64,000 nucleotides of DNA from an uncultured Pseudomonas sp. (GTDB taxonomy: Bacteria; Pseudomonadota; Gammaproteobacteria; Pseudomonadales; Pseudomonadaceae), in the NCBI GenBank assembly GCA_943912755.1, contig CALTWF010000008.1, positions 29,370 to 93,369 on the forward strand. The letters run 5' to 3'. The position numbers and the translations under genes are program-made. Shown piece by piece: positions 10,201 through 17,238 of this stretch (position 1 is the first letter of the stretch; each line of letters begins with the position of its first letter). The notes under the pieces were generated by a model, which worked only from the letters and a program-made list of their open reading frames with translations, was not told the DNA's origin and did not search any database.

Positions 10201-12659
10201 CCCTGGCACCGACCGCGGTCCTTGCCAGCGGTGCTATCGACTACAACGCCGGCGGCAACCTCGACCTGCAGGAAGTCGGCACCGGCAGCGGCAACATCAG
10301 CCTGAAGGCCGGCAGCAACCTGACCCAGAACGCCGCAGTGCAGACGGGTGAGGGCAATATCACCGCGCAAGCGGGCGGCGACCTGACCACCCTGGCCGAT
10401 ACCACCGTGACCGGCACCGGCAACATCGACTACAGCGCCGGCGGCAACGCCACGCTGCAACAGGTGACCACCGGCAGCGGCAACATCGACCTCAAGGCCC
10501 TGGTCGGCAACCTGACCCAGCAAGCGCTGGTGCAGACCGGCAGCGGCAATATCAGCGCCAGCGCCGGTGCCGACCTGCTGATGAACGTCGGTACCCAGGC
10601 CATCGTCATCGGCCAGGGCAACCTGTCCTACAGCGCTGGCAACAACCTGCTGATCGACCAGCTGAGCACCGCTGACGGCAACGTCACCCTGGCCGCCACC
10701 GCTGGCGATATCCAGGTCCAAGGCACGGCGGCGCGCAACGTCACCGCCAAGCAACTGAACGCCACCGCGGGCGGCAATATCGGCACCAACGATGCCCTGC
10801 GCACTGCCGTCGATACCCTGTCGGCCAAGGCAACCAACGGCTCGATCCTGGTCGACGAAGCCGATGCCGTGACCCTCGCCGATGTCGGAGCGGCCAATGG
10901 TTGGGTGTCGCTGAACGCAGGCGACATCACCATCGAGCAACTGCAGGGCGACTCCATTGGCCTGAGCTCCACCGGCAAGGTGGTGACGGCGGCCGGCGGC
11001 CTGGTCAAGGGCGGCAGCCTGAACGTCGATGCCGAAACCGGCGTCAACCTGCATACCGCAGTGGATAGCGCCACGGTCGCGGTCTACGGCAGCGGCGATA
11101 TCGTCCTGGCCGAGGACGACGGCATCACCCTGAGCCGCCTGCGCACCGACGACGGCGACATCCGCGTGGCCGCCGGCGGCGATATCAGCGTGCGCAACGT
11201 CACCGCCGGCAACGGCGATGTCAGCCTGGCTTCCAGCGGCGGCGCCATCGTTACCCAGCAGCCGAGCATCTTCACCCGCCTGCTGGCCCGCGTGGCCGAG
11301 ATCACCGGGATCACCGGCGACCGCATCGAGCTCAGCGCCGCCAGCGGCCTGGGCAACGGCGAGCAGGGCGCGCTGCAACTGCACGGCAATAGCGTCAACG
11401 CCAGCACCACCAGCGGCGACGTCAACCTGGCGCAAAGCCAGGCGGTCAACCTGGAGCAGGTCAGCACCGGTAACGGCAACGTTTCTGTGACTGTCGCCGA
11501 TGGCAACGCCACCCTGGGCAACATCAGCGCCAGCGGCAGCGTCGGCCTGAATGCCGAAAACGGCCAGTTGGTCGATGACGGCAATGGCAATACCCGGGTC
11601 AAGGGTGATGCCCTGGACCTGACCGCCAGCAATGGCATTGCCGTGCAGACCCAGGCCAACAGCGTCAACGCCCAGGTCAGCGGCAGCGGCAGCGTCGCTA
11701 TCGACGAGGCCGATGGCCTGAACCGCCTGACCGTCAACAGCGCCAATGGTGATGTTGCGGTGACCAGCCGCACCGGCAACATCGGTGTCGACGTGGTCAA
11801 TGCCAGCGGTCACGCCGTCAGCCTGAACGCCAATGCCGGTGCCATCCGCGATGCCAACAACAACGCGGCCAGCAACGTCAATGCGCAGGGCGTCAACCTG
11901 GTTGCCGCCGGCGGTATCGGCCAGACCGGCAACGCCTTCGACGTCAACACCCAGACCCTGTCGGGTAATGGCGGCACGGGCGGTGCCAACCTGACCAGCA
12001 CTTCGACGTCGGCGCTTGAGCTGGCTTCGCTGAGCGTCACCCAAGGCAACATCGCCCTGGCGGCGGCCGGCGACCTCAACGTCAATGGCGCGGTGAGCAA
12101 CGCCGGTGCGGGCAACATTGCCCTGAGCGGTGCCAACATCAACCAGAACGCCAACATCACCACCAGTGGTCGCGGCAATGTCAGCGTCACCGGCAGCGGA
12201 GACGTGGTGATGGCTGCCACCAGCACCACCAGCACCGATAACGGTACCGTCAGCTACCAGGGCGGCAAGACCATCCAGGTCGCGTCGATCCAGACCTCCA
12301 ACGCCGCCGGTGGTGGCAAGGTGGTGTTCGTCGCACCGCAGGTCCTCGACAACATGCCGGGCGTGGCCAACGTCCGTGCCTGGCAGGTCTCGCTGAATGC
12401 CGGCAACGGCAGCGAGGCGCTGATCGAGGAGCTGATGGGCGACGTCAACGACTCGTCGACCGTTGACCTGGGCAACCGGGTGATCGGTGGCAGCCTCGCC
12501 GAAAGCCGCCGCTTCATGGAGGCACTGCTGCAACCGGCGGTGGTCCAGCAGGGCGGGGTGGCCCAGGTGTTCGACGTGGGCCTGCTGACTGCACAGCAGA
12601 TCACGCCGTACAACGGCTTCGTCGAAGGTGAAGACGGCGTGATGACCTACAACAAGTAA
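4215..12659 (+). CDS. TpsA filamentous haemagglutinin-like exoprotein, 2814 aa
   Basis: Secreted or surface-anchored filamentous protein, the partner of the TpsB encoded just upstream; an adhesion or biofilm role is inferred from the family. A signal peptide (about residues 1-30) precedes the TPS domain, which has WTDFSINAGELVEF and the diagnostic NPNGI (residues 113-117). Most of the rest is beta-helix sequence rich in Gly, Ala, Asn and Ser with GNI/GGD turns, including four tandem 63-66-residue units (bases 9966-10733). Residues about 1216-1440 are different: Ala/Leu/Glu/Gln-rich, predicted helical or coiled coil, with a hydrophobic stretch. The C-terminus (ITPYNGFVEGEDGVMTYNK) shows no VENN motif or toxin domain, and no immunity gene follows, so a CDI system is unlikely. 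Start ATG 4215 is supported by AGGTAAGT upstream. Confidence 0.93.
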   Translation: MSRKKKGTQRFIKAVSVSVIGASSTVALAAPTGGDAVAGGITIGAMNNNAMLITQLQQKGIINWTDFSINAGELVEFAQQAGTGSITLNRVLGSQVSNIQGALRANGNIFLINPNGIVFGANSQVDVAGLLATTFDVTDQSFLNGGDLSFTQVVGKDLASISNEGQITADSGGFVYLVAPKVDNSGFVIANVGRVTMAAGDRFTVNLQGSNLINFSVSSSTLAAATGNDLTGVSNSGTVSAQTVLLEGNSASGLMSSVVNNSGIIEATDLTINAGDIVQNNTIKGVASAAAATTATLNASKTITTTDNSSTRATTLNLAVSDEGASIGSEEAALRVDADTLNATAASGHVLVTDVNGGVALGEVKAGTDTAGGSVVITAQNGNITSADTSKTNVSGYSAKFVADGAVGSDSAAVNTKVGVLSASTQNGGINVNNDGALILGDVIAREQITVNNLTSSSAALDNNGSITLSNGNTGSKNVKVRASEGVILTGTVSATNTLSVTSDNGDILAAQAGTALVGRTVNLSAGGEVGDAAQALSTQSNTVNASAGNGGVYLTESNVLTIGTLSAAGSDNNVVLNATQGNITVGSITATDGSVSLTAGNGGIVASGSGVNVSAASLTTSSKNATGAANKALSTSVDSLSATTSAAQAGVYVSNNKALEKLSVTTPNGDTNVTFSGGSLVYSRALNSLTLNRAQALDLSFANTASGFKLNGIDAGSDKSVSLTAAGDITQGSGSVVAKDLVIDASGNIGASGSALQTQASSLNLTSRNGAATIANTSADLDLTAKASATNGAVTVSQSGNLAVSSVVAKTAVDLSAGGAVTTAADAVGTAISAGSLKVAGASIGTSSKALSSQVAGAVNLTANAGDINYSNIGAISLLDVLASGKIAFQNSGDAVVGQVKAGDTINFKVSGNVTDGNGSAANFITSGLTAAVKSFGTSGDALEIQVDNLVIDAANGGIYARQSNGNLLSLVQATSGGTGSDIQIAADGSIKLGNVDAGGNNVKLSAGGTIEDGRSDKTKANVVARELDMSAPGGIGKQGNLDLDVSFLSAAGGSGGVTATNAGAVAVNSSSLTGKGTAAITIVATAITVLDNSGGTITMDGGSLTLTATAGNIVFLNQNDTIYLPGGGSITLTAMNKASSSVPGYDGVIIAGNLKTDGGDITLKAQSNITIGMLDAGNTGNVTVASAGGVILDGNGTAQNIRGNNVSLTASTPSEHTAELTRDTAIAEYSARDAEAAAKLLQLNILIQQLKDYEALVTSATVQNSLAELTQRLADIAATAQANKVDSMSSTADALNTALNAATVVRNAAAVIAGAAQAVPFSGDAGADAAFAVVDLVMSAASLALDSYERYSLAPQQDLLVELNNTLDVANAAVYTAATNLATTTAIRDTTATSKATADLAVFKANTARDAALQVRKQAVAAYDQNQMIDSSADKPLGITANRLDINNGGVIDSSLYLDSTGSLGLGNITVAAGEKIVAEATGNVGVVGSVNSDTSISLKAGQAILGQGGVLVTPDLKMVAGNGIGALQAVNTQTDRVAADAGNGGVAIVNANGGALLTIGTQGAVKGISGAGDISVTTDGSLKIDQLVKDSTHTHTVSLTATAGAIVDGNTVERNVQGGTLVAKAAGNIDLDSEVDTLNAEVTDAGNITVREGNAVTARNLKTASGNIDLKAGGAVVVGSLDAGSGTIGLHADGAVDDDQDNSTLIVADTLNIQAAGSVGATGSTSVRHLDTQVNTVNVTAAGEVNLAEVDDLAIGTLETTQGNVSVTTGGSLELGSLTTGTTSDTVTLMVGGAVSNAKTDGSSNIDAASLAIRAGSGIGADKALNVKVGNLEAYSAAGSIKLKDLDGDLTIGGVTPNLGYAAITGVNTNGGDIEVSTTGNLTVDEDVRNFGAGAISLGAGGNVQQNVDISALNGDLSVTAGGDIVMNPGVVGVALTGGNITYAAGGNASLQGVGTVNGNINLSATTGNLTQNFLVISGQGNITASAGGDITTLAPTAVLASGAIDYNAGGNLDLQEVGTGSGNISLKAGSNLTQNAAVQTGEGNITAQAGGDLTTLADTTVTGTGNIDYSAGGNATLQQVTTGSGNIDLKALVGNLTQQALVQTGSGNISASAGADLLMNVGTQAIVIGQGNLSYSAGNNLLIDQLSTADGNVTLAATAGDIQVQGTAARNVTAKQLNATAGGNIGTNDALRTAVDTLSAKATNGSILVDEADAVTLADVGAANGWVSLNAGDITIEQLQGDSIGLSSTGKVVTAAGGLVKGGSLNVDAETGVNLHTAVDSATVAVYGSGDIVLAEDDGITLSRLRTDDGDIRVAAGGDISVRNVTAGNGDVSLASSGGAIVTQQPSIFTRLLARVAEITGITGDRIELSAASGLGNGEQGALQLHGNSVNASTTSGDVNLAQSQAVNLEQVSTGNGNVSVTVADGNATLGNISASGSVGLNAENGQLVDDGNGNTRVKGDALDLTASNGIAVQTQANSVNAQVSGSGSVAIDEADGLNRLTVNSANGDVAVTSRTGNIGVDVVNASGHAVSLNANAGAIRDANNNAASNVNAQGVNLVAAGGIGQTGNAFDVNTQTLSGNGGTGGANLTSTSTSALELASLSVTQGNIALAAAGDLNVNGAVSNAGAGNIALSGANINQNANITTSGRGNVSVTGSGDVVMAATSTTSTDNGTVSYQGGKTIQVASIQTSNAAGGGKVVFVAPQVLDNMPGVANVRAWQVSLNAGNGSEALIEELMGDVNDSSTVDLGNRVIGGSLAESRRFMEALLQPAVVQQGGVAQVFDVGLLTAQQITPYNGFVEGEDGVMTYNK
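9966..10733 (+). repeat. Four tandem ~64-residue repeats inside TpsA
   Basis: Units begin at 9966, 10164, 10353 and 10545 (spacings 198, 189 and 192 bases). Each starts G(N/D)(I/L)(S/T)..AG(G/A)D and carries a second GN.(S/T)(Y/A).AGGN turn and a GNL(T)Q turn. These are protein-level beta-helix repeats with diverged DNA, not a CRISPR or satellite. The last unit is the most diverged. Confidence 0.8.
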
Positions 12660-12679
12660 GTTTTAGCGCGCTAATAAAG

Positions 12680-12714
12680 AAGGCTGCCGGATATTTGTCC
12701 GGCGGCCTTTTTTT
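12680..12714 (+). terminator. Rho-independent terminator after tpsA
   Basis: A 10-bp stem, aggctgccgg / ccggcggcct (one G-T pair), with an 8-base loop is followed by seven T residues. It lies 21 bases after the tpsA stop, so it ends the tpsBA operon before bphO. Confidence 0.9.
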
Positions 12715-12718
12715 GTCT

Positions 12719-12738
12719 GTGTATCAAGGTTGATACAC
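12719..12738. promoter_or_regulatory. 20-bp palindromic operator candidate upstream of bphO
   Basis: GTGTATCAA-gg-TTGATACAC is a perfect inverted repeat with 9-bp arms, sited about 110 bases before bphO. A second, weaker inverted repeat (gttgat-ttttcg-atcaac, 12785-12802) shares the TTGAT core. The pair suggests a dimeric repressor or activator site controlling bphOP; which regulator binds is unknown. Confidence 0.5.
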
Positions 12739-12848
12739 TCCGTTTCGTACATTGCGTGGTTGTAGGAAATAAGCCATTTTGTACGTTGATTTTTCGATCA
12801 ACTTTTACCCATTGGCCATCATGAGGTCAGCCATCAGAGTCCAGTCAT

Positions 12849-13463
12849 ATGCAATCCACGTCCCGTGACGTCGCTTCGGCACCCGTGCTGCAAGAATTGC
12901 GCGCCCACACCGCCGAACTGCACATCGCACTGGAAAAACGCCTGCCGTTCTTCTCCGCCAACCTGGATTTCCCCGCGTTCCTGCATTTGATGCAGGCCTA
13001 CCACGGTTTCTATGCCCCGCTGGAAGACGCCCTGCGCGCCAGCGCCGGCGTGCCCGCCGGTTTCGACCTGCAACCGCGCTTCAAGACCGCCACCCTGCAC
13101 GGCGACCTGCGCGCCATGGGCCTGTCGGCCGAGGCGATCGCCGGTTTGCCGCGGTGCCCGGAGCTGCCCGATCTCGATTCCCCCTGCGCCTGCCTTGGCG
13201 TGCTCTATGTCATCGAGGGCGCGACCCTGGGCGGGCAGGTGCTGCGCCGCGAGATGCTCGCGCGCCTGGGCCTGGATGCCAGCAGTGGCGCGGCCTTTCT
13301 CGATGTCTATGGCGCCGACACCGGCCGCCGCTGGCGCGATTTTCTCGATTACCTGTGTTCCCGCCCGCTGGACGCCGGCGAGCGCGCCGCCGTGGTGCGT
13401 GCGGCACGCAGCACCTTCATCTGTTTCGAACGCTGGCTGCACGGCCAGGAGGTACTCTCATGA
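12849..13463 (+). CDS. bphO: Biliverdin-producing haem oxygenase (BphO)
   Basis: Cytoplasmic haem oxygenase that opens haem to biliverdin, the chromophore of the bacteriophytochrome encoded next. The 204-aa product fits the bacterial haem oxygenase fold. The proximal haem ligand is most likely the His in LRAHTAELHIALEKRLP (near residue 26), and the distal helix with its flexible glycines is GVLYVIEGATLGGQVL. The stop codon overlaps the bphP start as ATGA (13460-13463), so the two are translationally coupled. This is the standard bphO-bphP order in Pseudomonas. Because the gene pairs with a phytochrome rather than haem-uptake genes, chromophore supply is more likely its role than iron acquisition. 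Confidence 0.93.
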   Translation: MQSTSRDVASAPVLQELRAHTAELHIALEKRLPFFSANLDFPAFLHLMQAYHGFYAPLEDALRASAGVPAGFDLQPRFKTATLHGDLRAMGLSAEAIAGLPRCPELPDLDSPCACLGVLYVIEGATLGGQVLRREMLARLGLDASSGAAFLDVYGADTGRRWRDFLDYLCSRPLDAGERAAVVRAARSTFICFERWLHGQEVLS

Positions 13464-15697
13464 CTCCGCAAGAACAGGCGGCTTTCGAGGAATTGCTGGC
13501 CAACTGCGCCAACGAACCGATCAGCTTTCCCGGTGCCATCCAGCCCCATGGTCTGCTGGTCACCCTCAGCGAGCCCGGGCTGCAGATCCTGCAGATCAGC
13601 GCCAACGTCAAGGAGCTGCTGGGCCGCGACCCACAGAGCGTGATCGGCCTACCGCTGGACAAGCTGCTGGGGCGCAAGCACGTCAAGCCGCTGCGCGACA
13701 TGCTGCAACAGCCGCTGCTGTCCGGCGAGGCGCCGCTGAGGGTCAAGCTCAATGGCAGGACCTTCGATGGCCTGCTGCACCGCCACGACGGCCTGCTGCT
13801 CCTCGAACTGGAGTTGCACGCCGGGAATTTTGCCCCCGGCAGCATCGCCGGCAACCTGACCAACCTCGGGCGCATGCTCCAGCGCCTGCAAGGGGCGACC
13901 TCGCTGCAGGCGCTGTACGACGTCAGCGTGCGCGAGATCCAGGCCATGACCGGCTACGACCGCGTGTTGATCTACCGCTTCCAGGAGGAGGGCCATGGCC
14001 AGGTGATCGCCGAGGCGTCCGAGCCGTCCATGGAGGTGTTCAACGGCCTGTTCTTCCCGGCCTCGGACATTCCCCAGCAGGCCCGCGAACTGTACCGGCG
14101 CAACTGGCTGCGGATCATTCCCGACGCCGACTACCAGGCAGTGCCGCTGGTCCCGCGCCTGCGCCCGGACACCCAGGCGCCGCTGGACCTGAGCTTCGCC
14201 ACGCTGCGCAGCGTGTCGCCGATCCACTGCCAATACATGAAGAACATGGGTGTGCTCTCGTCCATGAGCATTTCCCTGCTCAAGGACGGCGAACTGTGGG
14301 GCCTGATCAGCTGCGGCAACCGCCAGCCGCTGCATGTGCCCCATGACCTGCGCATGGCCTGCCAGGCCATCGGCCAGGTGCTGTCGTTGCAGATCAGCGC
14401 CATGGAGGCGCTGGAAGTCAGCCGTCAGCGCGAGGAAAAGGTCGAGGCGCTGGGTCTGCTCAACCAGGCCATGGTCGACTCGCCGCAGAACGTCTTCGAC
14501 GGCCTGGCGCAGCAACCCGAGGTGCTGATGGCGCTGACCGGCGCCGCCGGCATCGCGATCATCGAAGACAAGCAACTGCACCGTTATGGCCTGTGCCCGG
14601 AGCCGGAGCAGATTCGCGCCTTGCACCGCTGGTTGCAGGAGCGCGGCGAGCCGGTGTTCGCCAGCCATAACCTGTCGGCGATCCATCCCGCCGCTGCGGA
14701 CTATCAGCATGTGGCCAGCGGCGTGCTCGCCATGAGCCTGCCCAAGCCGGTGGACAACGGCGTGCTGTGGTTCCGCCCGGAAGTGAAGGAAAGCATCAAC
14801 TGGAGTGGCGACCCGAAAAAGCCGCTGGCCCTGGAAAACTCCGAGACCGGCCTGCGCCTGCGGCCACGCACTTCCTTCGAAATCTGGAAGGTGGAGATGG
14901 CCGGCATCTCGCGCAAATGGAGCCACGGCGACCTGTTCGCCGCCAACGATCTGCGCCGCTCGGCCCTGGAAAACGACCTGGCTCGCCAGGTCCGCCGCGA
15001 GCAAGAGGCGGTGCGCACCCGCGATGACCTGGTGGCGGTGGTCTCCCACGACCTGCGCAATCCGATGACGGTCATCTCCATGCTCTGCGGCATGATGCAG
15101 AAGAGCTTCAGCTCCGATGGCCCGCACACCTCCCGGCGCATCTCCACCGCCATCGACACCATGCAACAGGCGGCGGGGCGCATGAGCACCCTGCTCGACG
15201 ACCTGCTGGACACCTCGAAGATCGACGCCGGGCGCTACACCATCGCGCCGAAGACCCTCAGCGTCAGCCAGATCTTCGAAGAGACCCAGGCCTTGCTGGC
15301 GCCGCTGGCGTTGAACAAGAACATCAGCATCGCCTTCGAAAGCGAGCCGGACCTGACCATCCACGCCGACCCGGAGCGGCTGTTCCAGGTGCTGTCCAAC
15401 CTGGTGGGCAACGCCATCAAGTTCACCCCGCGCCTGGGCAACGTGGGGGTGCATGCGGCGCTGGGCAGCAACGAGATCGTCTTTACCGTCAAGGACAACG
15501 GCGAGGGCATCCCGGCGGAGCAGTTGCCCCATGTGTTCGAGCGCTACTGGACACTCAAGGAGGGCAATCCCAACGGCACCGGGCTGGGGTTGTACATCAC
15601 CCAGGGCATAGTCGAGGCCCACGGCGGGCGGATCGAGGCCAGCAGCGAGGTGGGCAAGGGGACCGAGTTCAGGTTCACCATGCCGCTGGGGAATTGA
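13460..15697 (+). CDS. bphP: Bacteriophytochrome histidine kinase (BphP)
   Basis: Red/far-red photoreceptor kinase, 745 aa, cytoplasmic. Cys16 (LLANCANEPI) is the expected biliverdin attachment site. The domains in order are PAS (about 15-120), GAF (about 140-300) with PASDIPQQAR near residue 200, PHY (about 320-490) whose tongue carries WFRPEV and RPRTSFEIWK, HisKA with His530 (VVSHDLRNPM), and an ATPase domain (NLVGNAIKFTP, DNGEGIP, NGTGLGLYIT). ATG 13460 was chosen because it overlaps the bphO stop and places Cys16 correctly. No response regulator is encoded next to it, so the output partner is elsewhere or shared. Confidence 0.95.
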   Translation: MTPQEQAAFEELLANCANEPISFPGAIQPHGLLVTLSEPGLQILQISANVKELLGRDPQSVIGLPLDKLLGRKHVKPLRDMLQQPLLSGEAPLRVKLNGRTFDGLLHRHDGLLLLELELHAGNFAPGSIAGNLTNLGRMLQRLQGATSLQALYDVSVREIQAMTGYDRVLIYRFQEEGHGQVIAEASEPSMEVFNGLFFPASDIPQQARELYRRNWLRIIPDADYQAVPLVPRLRPDTQAPLDLSFATLRSVSPIHCQYMKNMGVLSSMSISLLKDGELWGLISCGNRQPLHVPHDLRMACQAIGQVLSLQISAMEALEVSRQREEKVEALGLLNQAMVDSPQNVFDGLAQQPEVLMALTGAAGIAIIEDKQLHRYGLCPEPEQIRALHRWLQERGEPVFASHNLSAIHPAAADYQHVASGVLAMSLPKPVDNGVLWFRPEVKESINWSGDPKKPLALENSETGLRLRPRTSFEIWKVEMAGISRKWSHGDLFAANDLRRSALENDLARQVRREQEAVRTRDDLVAVVSHDLRNPMTVISMLCGMMQKSFSSDGPHTSRRISTAIDTMQQAAGRMSTLLDDLLDTSKIDAGRYTIAPKTLSVSQIFEETQALLAPLALNKNISIAFESEPDLTIHADPERLFQVLSNLVGNAIKFTPRLGNVGVHAALGSNEIVFTVKDNGEGIPAEQLPHVFERYWTLKEGNPNGTGLGLYITQGIVEAHGGRIEASSEVGKGTEFRFTMPLGN

Positions 15698-15722
15698 GGC
15701 GGGGCGGGCTGGGAAACGGCGA

Positions 15723-15744
15723 GGCGAAATGCCATTATTTCGCC
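15723..15744 (+). terminator. Hairpin after bphP
   Basis: GGCGAAAT-gccatt-ATTTCGCC is a perfect 8-bp inverted repeat 26 bases after the bphP stop. There is no T run, so termination is uncertain; it may be an mRNA-stabilising hairpin. Confidence 0.4.
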
Positions 15745-15793
15745 CTGATGTGCTGGCCCCTTTACCCTGATCCCCTCTGCAAGGAAGCCCGGT

Positions 15794-16531
15794 ATGCCTG
15801 AATGCTACGACACGCTGAGTGATGCCTTTGCCGCCATCGGCAAGGACAAGGCCAAGAAACGTCTGTGGACGATTCTCAACTTCAAGGGCATGCCCGCTTT
15901 CCATGTGTTCTGGAGTGCGCCCAACGCGGGGCAGATAGTCGCCGGCATTCTCAATGCCGGCCTGCCTGCGGAGCTACCCACGGTGCTGACCAACAAGCAG
16001 TTGCCGCAACTCAAGCAGGGCGGGGTGGACAAGGGCAGCACCGAGTACCTGGCGAACGAGGCCAATCGGGCCCGGGTGTCGGAGATCAAGACCAAGCGCG
16101 CCGCCGTGGCCGATATCCTTGCCCAGCAATGGCAAGTCAATACCTGGAAGTTCACCGGCCATGCCGAGGAGCGCATGCTGCTGAATTTCTCCCGGTTGTA
16201 TACCGAGTACTGCATCAATACCGGGCTCCTTCCCACGGTACTGATCTACAACTCCGATTCGCCGTGCACGGTGCACGATCCCCGGGCGAGCAGCTTGCTG
16301 CAGCCGCGCTCGTGCTCCGCCAAGCTCGACCAGCTTGCCCTGCGCTATCCCTTCGCCGAGTTCGTCGTCTACTACTACAAGGCCTATCACGGCTCTGGCG
16401 TGGGTGATTCGGCAGCCAGCTCCAGCGCCGCCAGCAGCAGCGTGGTCAGCCATCTGACGCGGAATAACATCGAGTTGCTGCCGTTCACCGAGAGCCTGAT
16501 GAAGTTGTGCAGCGAGCATGGGGTGAAGTGA
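15794..16531 (+). CDS. Stand-alone deaminase-like protein (cytidine deaminase superfamily), unknown target
   Basis: A 245-aa protein I cannot assign to a named family. Its centre has the layout of a zinc-dependent deaminase: a helix with FTGHAEERMLLNF (His-Ala-Glu zinc/proton-shuttle motif), a strand LPTVLIYNSDSPC, a second Cys after a 15-residue insertion (PRSCSAKL), then a strand FAEFVVYYYKAYHG resembling the one that follows the zinc site in toxin deaminases. A Ser/Ala-rich linker (SAASSSAASSS) precedes a short C-terminal part. Bacterial toxin deaminases normally sit at the end of large secreted proteins with an immunity gene; here the domain is free, with no evident signal peptide or immunity partner. 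An AAGGA ribosome site precedes ATG 15794. Deaminase activity is inferred from motifs only. Confidence 0.55.
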   Translation: MPECYDTLSDAFAAIGKDKAKKRLWTILNFKGMPAFHVFWSAPNAGQIVAGILNAGLPAELPTVLTNKQLPQLKQGGVDKGSTEYLANEANRARVSEIKTKRAAVADILAQQWQVNTWKFTGHAEERMLLNFSRLYTEYCINTGLLPTVLIYNSDSPCTVHDPRASSLLQPRSCSAKLDQLALRYPFAEFVVYYYKAYHGSGVGDSAASSSAASSSVVSHLTRNNIELLPFTESLMKLCSEHGVK

Positions 16532-16660
16532 GCCCCGAATGCGGCGGAGCGGGGGCGGGATTGCCGGGGCAGGGCTGATAGCGCGGATCAGCCGCCAGGC
16601 ATGGGAACGTAGTGTATTTCAAGGGTGGCGATTGCTCTCTCTCGGGATAATCGGCTATTT

Positions 16661-16679
16661 TGATAAGCATTCTCATTAA
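16661..16679. promoter_or_regulatory. Fur box upstream of the ECF sigma factor gene
   Basis: tgataagcattctcattaac, read from the G at 16662, matches 14 of 19 positions of the Fur consensus GATAATGATAATCATTATC. It lies 25-45 bases before the sigma-factor start, the usual arrangement for iron-starvation sigma genes. An in-frame TTG at 16660 falls inside the box, which argues against that upstream start. Confidence 0.8.
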
Positions 16680-16704
16680 CATCACCGTCCCCTGGCGTTC
16701 CTCC

Positions 16705-17238
16705 ATGACCCAATCCCTTCCCGGTAACTACCGCGCCAAGGTGGCAAGCCTTTACGTCGAGAACCACAGCTGGGTCCAGCAATGGCTCACCCGGCGCCTG
16801 GGCAATGCCAGCGATGCCGCCGAGCTGGCCCAGGACGTGTTCGTGCGCCTGCTGGCGCAACCCCGGGAGTTCGATAGCGACAGCCATGCCCGCGCCTGGC
16901 TGAGCCGGGTGTCGATGCACCTGTGCGTGGATTTCTGGCGGCGCAAGCAACTGGAACGAGCCTGGCTCGAAGCCCTGGCCCAGGTGCCGGAGGCGCATTG
17001 GCCGTCCCAGGAGCAGCAGGCGATCATCCTCGAAACCCTCGGCCAGTTGCAGGCCATGCTCGAACGCCTGCCGACCCGGGTGGCCGAAGCCTTCAGCCTG
17101 TCGCAACTGCATGGCCTGGGCTACCGCGAGATCGGTGAACTGCTGGGCGTGTCCGAGCGCACCGTGACCAAATACATCGCCCAGGCCATGTTCCAGTGCG
17201 CGCTGCTCGAAGCCGAGCTGGACGGGGTGTTGTCGTGA
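16705..17238 (+). CDS. FecI-type ECF RNA polymerase sigma factor
   Basis: Iron-starvation sigma factor, 177 aa, that directs RNA polymerase to the receptor gene downstream when released by the FecR-type protein. Region 2 is WLTRRLGNASDAAELAQDVFVRLLA with the following helix (HARAWLSRVSMHLCVDFWRRK). Region 4 is ERLPTRVAEAFSLSQLHGL then YREIGELLGVSERTVTKYIAQA. ATG 16705 was chosen because earlier in-frame starts lie in the Fur box. The stop overlaps the GTG start of the next gene (GTGA, 17235-17238), so the sigma and anti-sigma factors are coupled. Control is by iron through Fur plus surface signalling. Confidence 0.93.
   Translation: MTQSLPGNYRAKVASLYVENHSWVQQWLTRRLGNASDAAELAQDVFVRLLAQPREFDSDSHARAWLSRVSMHLCVDFWRRKQLERAWLEALAQVPEAHWPSQEQQAIILETLGQLQAMLERLPTRVAEAFSLSQLHGLGYREIGELLGVSERTVTKYIAQAMFQCALLEAELDGVLS

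Noticed and set aside
9966..10733. Regular ~190-base periodicity that might suggest a CRISPR or satellite
   Set aside because: Periodicity is in the protein, DNA copies are diverged, the frame is open throughout, and no spacers or cas genes exist.
7941..12533. 1530-codon open frame on the minus strand opposite tpsA
   Set aside because: Same composition artefact of the TpsA repeats; no family motif or start context.
4215..12659. TpsA as a CdiA contact-dependent inhibition toxin
   Set aside because: No VENN-type boundary, no C-terminal toxin domain and no downstream immunity gene; a terminator follows directly.
13649..15904. 751-codon minus-strand frame opposite bphP
   Set aside because: bphP on the plus strand has all phytochrome motifs; the antisense frame has none.
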